Assembly (NCBI GenBank): GCA_016865505.2 | Contig: AP025252.1 | Coordinates: 1,116,001 to 1,180,000 of the forward strand | DNA length: 64,000 bases | Reading direction: 5' to 3' | Origin: Bryobacterales bacterium F-183 | GTDB taxonomy: Bacteria > Acidobacteriota > Terriglobia > Bryobacterales > Bryobacteraceae | In this document: positions 7,066 to 15,900 of the stretch, in pieces | How the letters are laid out: the number at the start of each line of letters is the position of its first letter | Numbering within the stretch: the stretch's first letter is position 1 | Position numbers and translations under genes: made by a program | The notes under the pieces: generated by a model | What the model was told of the DNA's origin: nothing | Database searches by the model: none | What the model saw: the letters and a program-made list of their open reading frames with translations, nothing else

Positions 7066-9453
7066 ATGCGGTTTCTTTTGTGTTTCCTTTCCGCCGTGTG
7101 CGTCTATGCACAAGCTACGGCGACGATTACGGGTACCGTTACGGACCCTGCTGGGGCGCTTGTGCCGGGTGCGCAGGTGACGGTCGCAAATGCGCTGAGT
7201 GGGTTGTCTTTGACCGCCACGACGAATAGCGACGGTGTCTATACGATCGCGAATCTGCCGTTCAATACGTACCGGCTCACGGTACGCCGCGAAGGCTTTG
7301 CAGAAGCCACGCAGCAGGTGGCGTTGCGCACGAATGTACCGTTTACGGCGGATGTGAGGCTGTCGCTAACGGGGAAGTCCGAAGTGGCGAATGTGACGGC
7401 GTCTGAGCAGACGGAGTTGATCAACACGGAGGCGACGGGCACGCGGACGGAGTTGAGCCAAACCATGATTGAGAAGCTGCCGATTCCGGCGGGCAATCGC
7501 GGCGTAGAAGCCGTACTGCTGACGTTTCCGGGGTTTGCGCAGAATGCCAATGGCGCCATTCATCCTCGCGGCGCGCACAACCAGATGACGTTTGTGGTGG
7601 ACGGGATGCCGATTACCGATCAATTGACGGGCGCGTTTGCGACGTCTCTTGATACGAGCATCGTGCAGAATATTGAGCTGTTCACGGGGGACACGCCGGC
7701 AGAGTACGGCTTGCGTACGGCGGCGGTGGCGAACATCACGACGCGCACGGGCCTCGATAGCGGACGGATGTTTCAGGGCAGCGTACAGGCGGCATATTCG
7801 CAGTTCGACAATTTGAACCAGTTGACGCAGTTCAGCGGCGGCAACGATAAGTTTGGGTACTTTGCGTCGTTCAGCGCGATGAAGTCCAACCGGTTTTTGG
7901 ATTCGGTGTCGATCGACAATTTGCATAACGGCGGCAATGCGCAGCGGGCGTTCAGCCGTATGGATTACCGGGCGTCTTCAAAGGACGTGCTGCGCTTTAA
8001 CCTGATGGCCGGGCGATCGTCGTTTGAGCTGGCGAACTTGCGGTCCCAACACGCGGCGGGGCAGGATCAGCGGCAGTTGTTCAAGGATTGGTCGGCGTCA
8101 CTTGGATGGCTGCGTACGGTGGACGCGCGTACGACGTTGGACTTTACGACGTCGTTCCGGACTTCGCAGGCGTGGTTGTTTGGGAGTCCATTCGATACGC
8201 CGGTGACGGCGGATCAGGCACGGCGGCTATCGACGTTCAACATCGGCGGACGGTACAACACGGTGCGCGGCATTCATACGCTGCGCATGGGTGCGGACTA
8301 TCAGTACTTTCCGGTGAGCGAGAACTTTTTCTTTGGGATCACGGGGCGGGAGTTCAACGATCCGGCATCGGAGGACTACAACGAGGGACTTGCGCCGCAT
8401 GACCTGACTCGCGGCGGACGCCGGTTTCAGTTCACGGGTAAAGACGCGGGGCATCTGCCGAGCTTCTTTATTCAGGACACGATCCGGTGGAACGCGTTTA
8501 CCTTTTCGCTAGGATTGCGGCACGATGTGTACCGGTTTTTGGTGAATGGCAATCAGCTGCAGCCGCGATTGGGGATGGCTTACGCGATTCGATCGACGGG
8601 AACGGTGTTCCGCATGTCGTACAACCGGACGTACCAGACGCCGCCGAATGAGAACCTGCTGCTATCGGCATCGCCACAGGCTGCGTTGCTGGCTCCGCCT
8701 CCGGTGCGCGAGGCGTTGAATGGCGCGACCACGGTGCTGATCAAGCCGGAGACGCAGAACTTTTATGAGGCAGGTGTACAGCAGGCGATTGGCAAGGTGG
8801 CGAGCATCAATGCGTCGTACTACTACAAGAATTCGCGCGATCAGCAGGATAACGACAACTTTCTGAACACCGGCATTATCTTTCCCATTACGCTGTCGCA
8901 GATTCGGGTGAATGGTGCGGAGCTTCGGTTGAATGTCCCGAATATTCGCGGGTTCAACGGTACGTTGAGCATGACGCATTACCGGGCGATTTCGACGCCG
9001 CCGTTTACCGGTGGCCTGTTCCTGGGCGCCGGTGCGATTGATGCGCTGACGGCGGGTCCGTTTGTGATTGATCACGATCAAAAACTGGGGTTGCAAGGGA
9101 ATGTACAGTACCGGTGGAAGCGTGGGATCTGGACGTCGGGCGCGGTGCGGTACGACAGCGGACTGGTGTCGAACCGGTCGGACCCCGAAGAGGTCGCTGC
9201 CGATCCGGACTATGCGGATTTGCTGCCGTACGTGAACTTGCTGTCGGACCCGCCGCGTGTACGGCCTCGCACGATTCTGGATTATGCGGTGGGATACGAG
9301 CGGGTGCGCGAAGGGCGGCGGCGCTGGGATGTGCAGTTTCAGGTGACGAATCTGACGAATCGTACGGCGCTGTTCAACTTTCAGTCCATCTTTGTGGGGA
9401 CGCGAGTGGTGCAGCCAAGGTCGGCGGGCTTGAAGCTGCGTTGGTTCTTCTAA
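7066..9453 (+). CDS. TonB-dependent receptor with carboxypeptidase-regulatory-like domain (compact Oar type)
   Basis: A 795-residue outer-membrane protein. A signal peptide (residues 1-16, ending VYAQ) precedes a carboxypeptidase-regulatory-like Ig fold (about 18-105: ITGTVTDPAGALVPGAQVTV ... SDGVYTIANLP). A plug domain follows (TFVVDGMPITDQL), then a long beta-barrel ending LKLRWFF with a C-terminal aromatic residue, as needed for BAM insertion. It is shorter than typical ~1000-residue acidobacterial Oar proteins. The substrate is unknown; family members import siderophores or oligosaccharides or act in surface export. The small HVH protein directly upstream may belong to the same transcript. 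The stop overlaps the convergent neighbour by four bases. Confidence 0.88.
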   Translation: MRFLLCFLSAVCVYAQATATITGTVTDPAGALVPGAQVTVANALSGLSLTATTNSDGVYTIANLPFNTYRLTVRREGFAEATQQVALRTNVPFTADVRLSLTGKSEVANVTASEQTELINTEATGTRTELSQTMIEKLPIPAGNRGVEAVLLTFPGFAQNANGAIHPRGAHNQMTFVVDGMPITDQLTGAFATSLDTSIVQNIELFTGDTPAEYGLRTAAVANITTRTGLDSGRMFQGSVQAAYSQFDNLNQLTQFSGGNDKFGYFASFSAMKSNRFLDSVSIDNLHNGGNAQRAFSRMDYRASSKDVLRFNLMAGRSSFELANLRSQHAAGQDQRQLFKDWSASLGWLRTVDARTTLDFTTSFRTSQAWLFGSPFDTPVTADQARRLSTFNIGGRYNTVRGIHTLRMGADYQYFPVSENFFFGITGREFNDPASEDYNEGLAPHDLTRGGRRFQFTGKDAGHLPSFFIQDTIRWNAFTFSLGLRHDVYRFLVNGNQLQPRLGMAYAIRSTGTVFRMSYNRTYQTPPNENLLLSASPQAALLAPPPVREALNGATTVLIKPETQNFYEAGVQQAIGKVASINASYYYKNSRDQQDNDNFLNTGIIFPITLSQIRVNGAELRLNVPNIRGFNGTLSMTHYRAISTPPFTGGLFLGAGAIDALTAGPFVIDHDQKLGLQGNVQYRWKRGIWTSGAVRYDSGLVSNRSDPEEVAADPDYADLLPYVNLLSDPPRVRPRTILDYAVGYERVREGRRRWDVQFQVTNLTNRTALFNFQSIFVGTRVVQPRSAGLKLRWFF

Positions 9454-10508
9454 CGCCGTTCCCAGGCTGCGACGTCGATTACGCCTAGCGTCTGTTTGCC
9501 GTGGTGCGTGTAGTTGAAGACGACGTAGCGGCCGGAGCGATCCCAGGACGGATGATTGTGGATCGCTTTCGGTTCGCGCAGGCCGGTGGCGAGTAACTTG
9601 GCGGCTCCGGTGGCGACGTCGATGATCCACAACTTGCCGTCGAAATCATCGGCGATGAGGCGCTTGCCGTCCATTGTCGATGCCGCGTGCCAGTACCAGC
9701 CTTTGGTGATGACGCGCCATTCGCCGGTGGGCTTGACGAGCAGGATGCCGAAGCGGTCCTGAATCATGGTCATGTCGCCGGTGGCGGGGACCCATGCCTC
9801 ATGGGTGATCCATTCTTTGAGCGGCGTGAGCCACTTGGATTGCTCGATGTTGGCGTAAAAGGGCCGGTTGCCGGTGCCGTCCGTATTCACGAGCCAGGTA
9901 CGCTGCGGGGCGTAGCCGCTGGTTTCCCAGGTGTAGAAGATCAACGGATCGACGGGGCTGTGCTGGACGTGGCCAATGCGGAAGCCTTGCTGGAGGACGC
10001 GGCGGTACTGGCCGGTGGCGATGTCCACGGTGCCGATCTCCCAGGTCTTTGGGTCAAGCTGGAAGCCGACGGCCATGGTCTTGCCGTCCTTGCTGAGGGT
10101 CGGTTGGGAGGAGACGCCTGGGAGGTCCGCGATCTTGCGCTGGGCAAGGGTTTCCACGTCGACGGCGTAGATCGCCTTGCCGCGTACGAAGTAGACACGG
10201 CGGGGGTTGGTCGGGTCGGGGCAGGCTGCTGCTGCGGCGACGCCAGGCTCTTTGGTGAGCTGCACGATGTCGCCACCGGGGATGGACGCGCGGTAGATTT
10301 GGGGCGACCCGGTACGGTCGTTCGAAAAGATCAGGTAGCGATTGTCGGCGGTGAAGCTGGAAAAGTGGAAGTAGAGATTGGAGCTAGCGCCGGCGTCCGC
10401 TGCGATTTCCATGATGACGGCTCCGGTGACTGGGTCGGTGTGTGTGTCGGCTGCTGGCAGCAGCAGGCCACACACGAGCAGTGTGGCCGAGAGTCTTGGA
10501 AATCGCAC
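9450..10508 (-). CDS. Oligogalacturonate-lyase-like beta-propeller protein (PL22-like), secreted
   Basis: A 352-residue protein from a GTG start, with a signal peptide (residues 1-20). The rest is a beta-propeller of TolB/WD40-like blades (FTADNRYLIFSNDRTGSPQIYRAS shortened to its core YLIFSNDRTGSPQIYR). Conserved His-rich spots GHVQHSP, THEAWVP and WYWHAASTMDG are those of polysaccharide lyase family 22, where His and Gln residues hold Mn2+. This suggests unsaturated digalacturonate cleavage in pectin breakdown, but no pectinase lies nearby. It starts nine bases after the antiporter stop, so it probably ends a three-gene leftward operon. Confidence 0.7.
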   Translation of the reverse strand: MRFPRLSATLLVCGLLLPAADTHTDPVTGAVIMEIAADAGASSNLYFHFSSFTADNRYLIFSNDRTGSPQIYRASIPGGDIVQLTKEPGVAAAAACPDPTNPRRVYFVRGKAIYAVDVETLAQRKIADLPGVSSQPTLSKDGKTMAVGFQLDPKTWEIGTVDIATGQYRRVLQQGFRIGHVQHSPVDPLIFYTWETSGYAPQRTWLVNTDGTGNRPFYANIEQSKWLTPLKEWITHEAWVPATGDMTMIQDRFGILLVKPTGEWRVITKGWYWHAASTMDGKRLIADDFDGKLWIIDVATGAAKLLATGLREPKAIHNHPSWDRSGRYVVFNYTHHGKQTLGVIDVAAWERR

Positions 10509-10517
10509 GTCACGATT

Positions 10518-11732
10518 CTAATCCAGGAGCACAGCGGGTTCGGATGATTGGGCTTGTGATTCGCCACTGCGGGCTAAGGCGAACTTGGCGGCCAGGGGTC
10601 CGATGAGTTCGAATACGGCGACGGCGGCGAGTACGATGGTGGCGATCTTGGGGCCGAGTTCCGGGAAGCGCTGGTTGGTGACGAGTACGAGACCGATGGC
10701 GAGTCCGGCCTGGGCGAGGGTAGTGAAGCCGAGGTACTTTTGCACGGTTTCACTCGCTCCGGCGTACTTGGCTCCGGTACGAGTGCCGATGAGCTTGCCT
10801 GCGGCGCGACCCACGACGTAGATGACGCCGAGCAGACCCAAGGTGGGCAGGGCGGCGATGTTCATGTCGGCTCCTGCGATGACGAAGAAGATGGCGTACA
10901 GTGGCGGGTCCGTACGGGAGAGGGCCTGGAAAAGCTGGCGGCTGTGCGCGGTGAGGTTCACCATGGTGGCGCCGACGGCGAGGCTGGCGATTAACGGCGA
11001 AAGTTCGAGCCAGTCTGCAAAGCCTACGCAGAGCAGTACGGCACCGGCCATGAGGATCAAGGTCTCGCCCTGTTCCTCGATGTGAGAGGACCAAAAGCTC
11101 AGGAGCACGCCGATCAGGAATCCAAGCGCGACGGAGCCGAACAGTTGCCACACCAGCGGGTACAGCGATTCGTATAGCGCCTGCGCGATGGCGGCATCGG
11201 GTGAACTGGCTTTGATGGAGAGGTCCACGACGGCGGCGACCAAGCTGAAGCCGATCAGGCAGCAGATGTTGTTGATGGCGATGAGACCTTTGAGCGTCTC
11301 GGTAAGTTCGCCGGCAGCGTTGCTTTCGCGCACCACCATCAGGGTTGTGGCGGCGGCGGTTTCCATGGAGATCGCGCCGAGGAGCAGAGAGATGGTCCAG
11401 GGTTGGCCGAGCGCGAGCATACCTGCGGCGACGATGCCGCCTGCGAGGAGGGATTCGACGAGCGTGATGAGTACCGCCTTGCGGGCCAAATGTCGGAAGG
11501 CCGTGAACTCGAAGACGGAGCCGATGGAGAACAGGATGAGTCCCAGGGCGACTTCACTGAAGACTTCCAGGCTCGAGAGGTTTTCATGCGTGATCCAGCC
11601 GAGGAACGAGGGTCCGACGGCGACGCCCGCGAGGATGTAGCCGGTGACCTCCGGGATGCGCACGATCTTGACCAGATGTCCGGCCAGCAGTGCGAAGAAA
11701 AGGATGATGCCAAGCGAGGCGAGTTCGTTCAT
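10518..11732 (-). CDS. Kef-type cation:proton antiporter (CPA2)
   Basis: A 404-residue polytopic protein from the ATG at 11732. The frame is open much further upstream, but that part lies inside the upstream gene. The beginning, MNELASLGIILFFALLAGHLVKIVRIPEVTGYILAGVAVGP, matches CPA2 antiporters in key parts: the VRIPEVTGYILAG loop and the SEVALGLILFSIG helix. Further helices include MAGAVLLCVGFADWLELSP and LAQAGLAIGLVL. There is no C-terminal RCK/TrkA-N domain, so it is a short Na+/H+ or K+/H+ exchanger of the inner membrane. The start overlaps the upstream stop by ATGA, which couples it to the HtrA-like protein. Confidence 0.83.
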   Translation of the reverse strand: MNELASLGIILFFALLAGHLVKIVRIPEVTGYILAGVAVGPSFLGWITHENLSSLEVFSEVALGLILFSIGSVFEFTAFRHLARKAVLITLVESLLAGGIVAAGMLALGQPWTISLLLGAISMETAAATTLMVVRESNAAGELTETLKGLIAINNICCLIGFSLVAAVVDLSIKASSPDAAIAQALYESLYPLVWQLFGSVALGFLIGVLLSFWSSHIEEQGETLILMAGAVLLCVGFADWLELSPLIASLAVGATMVNLTAHSRQLFQALSRTDPPLYAIFFVIAGADMNIAALPTLGLLGVIYVVGRAAGKLIGTRTGAKYAGASETVQKYLGFTTLAQAGLAIGLVLVTNQRFPELGPKIATIVLAAVAVFELIGPLAAKFALARSGESQAQSSEPAVLLD

Positions 11733-12787
11733 TGGGCTTTCGGCGCCTCCTGCAAAGGCTTGGCGAAGTGTACGCCGTTGCGTTCGTACACCACCATCGT
11801 TCTTCCGGCGGGACGTGCAATCAGGCGCTTGAGCACCGGTAGTGCGGGTTTGATAAGACGATCTCCGGTACGGAGGCCGAAGTCGTAGGCGGCGCTGCCG
11901 GGTTGGACGGTGAGTCTCGTACCGGTTGGGGGAGGGTCGACCGCCGTGAGGCCGTCCTGCTTGGGTTCGGATGGCGGGCGCTTTTCGATGTAGTCGAGCA
12001 GCGCGTCGATGGTGGTAACGTTTGCGGGAGCTTTGTCGCCTGCGCGGAGGCCTGCGAGGTAGCCGGTGCCGTTGGGGTTGACCTCTGCGATCCACAAGCC
12101 ATCTGCCTCTGAACGCTCGACGGCGATGCCGTGGCGGGTATGCAGGCGCTTGGCGGGGTCTGCAAAGCCGCTGAGCAGGGCCTTGAAGCTGGGGGCAGAT
12201 ACGACATGCATGGCGCCGTCGCACTGGGCGACCATGCCGATGAGGATGCCGTCCAGGTCGAAGACGGCGGCTCCGCGCATGGAGGGGGAAAGCGCCGTGC
12301 TGACGATGAGTTCGCGGTAGCTGACGCCGTCGCAGGTGGAGACGCGGCGACCGCCATCGATGCCCGCAGTCCATTCGAGTTGCTGCTGTTCGGCTTCGAT
12401 CCAGACGAGCAGGACCCAGCGTCCGCCTTCCGCTTCGACGAGCGCCTCTTCGGGCGGCGTGGGGGTGGCGCTGGTCTGGATGGTTTCGAGGGGCAGGTCG
12501 CGCCCGGCGGAGAGGATTTGTCCTAAGCGGCCCCAGTACACGCCGCTGGCGCCCGTTTCCGGCATGAAGCGGAGGTGTCCGGCGAGCGAGGTAGCTTTTT
12601 CGCCAAAGAATGACCCCATATTGCGGAGTTCCTCCCGGCGGACCATGCGCTGGAGGTTCGCGTTTTCAGAGGGTGATGGCGGTTTGGGAGTGGCTTTCTT
12701 AGGTCGTAGCCAGGCACCAATACCGAGGATGGCGAAGGCTGCGGCGCAGAGCACCGCCACGTACTTCCTGTTCAAAATGTCGGGCAT
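11729..12787 (-). CDS. Degenerate HtrA-like protein (trypsin fold and PDZ), probably inactive
   Basis: A 352-residue protein with an N-terminal membrane anchor (about residues 8-26). The middle resembles a trypsin-like domain: RGAAVFDLDGILIGMVA sits where active HtrA proteases have GNSGGPLVNLDGEVIGI, and the catalytic serine motif GNSGG is missing. Two PDZ-like modules follow (GLWIAEVNPNGTGYLAGLRAGD and a second ending AYDFGLRTGDRLI). The loss of the nucleophile suggests a scaffolding or ligand-binding pseudoprotease in the periplasm. It heads a leftward operon and is coupled by ATGA to the antiporter, so it may regulate that transporter. This link is an inference. Confidence 0.65.
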   Translation of the reverse strand: MPDILNRKYVAVLCAAAFAILGIGAWLRPKKATPKPPSPSENANLQRMVRREELRNMGSFFGEKATSLAGHLRFMPETGASGVYWGRLGQILSAGRDLPLETIQTSATPTPPEEALVEAEGGRWVLLVWIEAEQQQLEWTAGIDGGRRVSTCDGVSYRELIVSTALSPSMRGAAVFDLDGILIGMVAQCDGAMHVVSAPSFKALLSGFADPAKRLHTRHGIAVERSEADGLWIAEVNPNGTGYLAGLRAGDKAPANVTTIDALLDYIEKRPPSEPKQDGLTAVDPPPTGTRLTVQPGSAAYDFGLRTGDRLIKPALPVLKRLIARPAGRTMVVYERNGVHFAKPLQEAPKAQ

Positions 12788-12916
12788 TTGATGAAGTAAT
12801 CTTCATTCTTAGACCCTAGTGTGGCGAAACTGTTTCTGGACCGGTCACTAATAGAACGGTGCGACAAGTGTCAATCACTTGACCCTGTAAAGTCGCGCTG
12901 CCTAGCATAACCCTAT

Positions 12917-15900
12917 ATGAATATGAAGTTGCGTTCGGCTGCTCCCCTGGTTTGCGGACTGGCCTTTTTGGTTGGCAGCGACGCATTGCTGCAGGCTCAG
13001 ACCACATCCAGAAGCTTTTCGAGCGGGCGATTGGTGTCGCGCGAAGTACGTGTGTCGTCGTCTTGCACCACCAATGCTGCCGATCTGCCGCCGGTTGTGA
13101 CCTTGGGTCCGGGTTTGACGTTGCGTCCCCCGAAGCTGCCGCCTTGCAACTTTAATTTTCCAAGCGGCGCGTCGCGGTCTGTGACGTTGCGGTACGACAA
13201 CTTTCAAATCACCTCGCCGGAGACTACGCCGGCCGGGACGTTGGCGGTGAACGCCGCGACGTCCACTGCTACGGTGAACTTTGCTTCGCCGCTCACGGTG
13301 GGCGTGGGTACGGCGGCGAGTTGGAATATCAACCCGCCGGAGGGCGAGTCCGTCGGGACGCATCAGGGCAACTATGCGATCTCGGTGGAAGGCTTTGAGA
13401 CGGACCAGGGGTCCAGTTGCACCGGGCAATCCTCATCGCAGGCGCCTGCGGGATCTTTGGGGCTGGAGGGTACGTGCCCGATTGGACGCACGGGCGCGAC
13501 GTGGAGTGCTTCCAGCCAGACGGCGACTTTTACGGTGGTGAGCACGGTGGGGTTCCGGTACGGGAACTCGAATGGCGATTATGTGGTGACCGTACGGTCC
13601 CGCTATCAGGTGTCGCGACTGGATGTGGATCGCATTGAAGTACTGCAGACGAACCAGACTTCGGACAATCAGGTTCCGCTGGTGGCGGGCAAGCCGACAG
13701 TGGTGCGTGTGTTCCCCGCGGGGTCGGCAGGCGCGACGGGAGCGGCGCAGGTCCGGCTGAGCGTGTTCCGCAATGACGAGTTGATTTACACGCAGACGTC
13801 CGGCACGGTGCCGGTGGCGGGCGGCGATGCTCCGGCACGTGAGGATTTTTCGCGTACGGCGAACTTTGTTTTGCCCACGCAGGCGATTTCCGGCGGCGAG
13901 GTTCGCCTGGAGGCTGCGATTCAGCCGGCGGGGTCTGCTGCGGCAGGGTTCGCGGCGGCACCGTCGACGAGTTTGACGGCGAACTTCCGCAATGCTCCGA
14001 ACTGGCCGCAACCGTATCCGCTGTTCCATGCGCGGATTTGTGAATTGAACGGGCAGGGTACGCTCGATTGCGGTACGAGCAGTGCGGCCGCGACGGCGGG
14101 GTTCAAGCTGTTTGAACAAGTAGCGCCGCTGCCGCAGACCGGGCCGATCTATACGGCGACGTATCCGGCTGGCGATACGCGTGCGAACTTCCTGCGTCTG
14201 TTCCGGCTGCGGCATCTGGTGGAGGCGCAGTTGCCACCTTCCGCGTGGCCCGCACAGTATGTCGCGGTGGATGCGAATGCGAATCGGGATCCGCAGGTGA
14301 TTCTCGATCCGGTGTTTGCGGTGGGCAACCGGAAGCTTTCGTATGTGTCGGGTCCGAATGCGCTGCGGACGTTGATTCCGTGCGCGATTTCGTCGAACAT
14401 CGGCGCGGCGGGTACGAACCCGGCGTTGATCATTGGTGCGCCGGGGCTGCGTCCTACGCTGGACGGCCTGTTTGATGTGAATACGGCGAACCTGGTGCGC
14501 TGCAATACGGCGACGGCTGCCGAGTCCTGGGTGAGCCCGGAGGCGGCGGGCGCGTTGTTCCGTGCGTATACGAACGCCGCAGCGTTGCCGGAGCCTGGGG
14601 CGGAAGCTGTCGAGTACGTGGTGGTGTCGGGGATTTTGCGCACCGATGGCACGGTGGTGATCGATCCGATCTACCGTACGTGGACCGCGAATCCGAATCC
14701 GCCCAGCAGCGCGTCATCGAACTTCTGCTTCAAGTTCAATACGGGTACGGGACCGGCGGGGGCGGATTACTGCATCGCGGAGCCGCAGCCTGTGGCGGAA
14801 CTCGAGGGCGACGCACCGTTTGCGGTACGGCTGCTGTTGCCGCCGAACACGGCGCGGATCACCTTGGCGCGGGCGAACGGTACGCAGGAACTGGCGGCAA
14901 TCGTACGGTCTGCGAATGCGCCGACGCTGCGTTTGAATACACCGGCGGCGACGACGGAGCGCAACCTGCGCGTGTCCTGGTCGGCGGGCGATGCGGATAA
15001 CGACCGGTTGACATACCAGATTTGGGCGAGCCCGGATGAGGGTACAACCTGGGTTCCGGTGGCGGTGGATTTATCCGCGCCGGAGTACACGATTGACACG
15101 GCGCTGTTTCCCACGGCGACCACGCTGCAGGTGCAGGTACGGGCGAGTGACGGGGTGAACGATGCCGTGCAGATCAGCCCGTCGATCGCGTTGAATGCGG
15201 CTCCTGCGGCGGGTCCGCTGGGGACGGTGCGCGCGGGGGATCTGCGGACCGGTGAAGGTCGCGTGGCAAACATCACGTTGGAGAACATTGGCGCAGGTAC
15301 GCTGCGGGTGACGGGTGTCGAATCGACGGTGGCTGCTGTGCGGTACGCCGGGGCATCGCTGCCGGTGTCGATCGCGGCGGGACAGGCGGCGGACATCCCG
15401 GTGTTGATCTCCGGCGCGGAGGCGGGCGCGATTTCGACCACCGTGGTGCTGCGTACGAATGACCCGGCCAAGCCGTCCATCAGCGTTCCTGTGGAGGCTA
15501 CGGTGTACGCGCAGACAGGCGCTGTCGCAAGTTTGGCGGCGCGGTCTTTGGACTTTGGCGCGGTAGCCATTGGCGCGGGCGCCGAGCGTCCGTTGCAGAT
15601 CGTGAATCGTGGGACGCAGCCGCTATCGATCACGAACATTGCGGTGTCGAATACGGCTGGCATCCGGCTGACGAGCGCGACCAGCGTGTCCGGCATTGCG
15701 CCGGGTGCGTCGACGGAGATTGTGGTGCGGTGTTCGCCGTCGAGCGGACTGTATGTCGCGGGGTCTCTGACGTTCAACACCAACGACCCGACGCAGCCTG
15801 CGGTGACGGTGCCGCTGGCGTGCGAAGGTACGTCGCCGGTGCTGGAAGTGCCGGGTAGCATTGTGGAGTTTGGTACGGTGGCGAGCGGACAGACGCGGAG

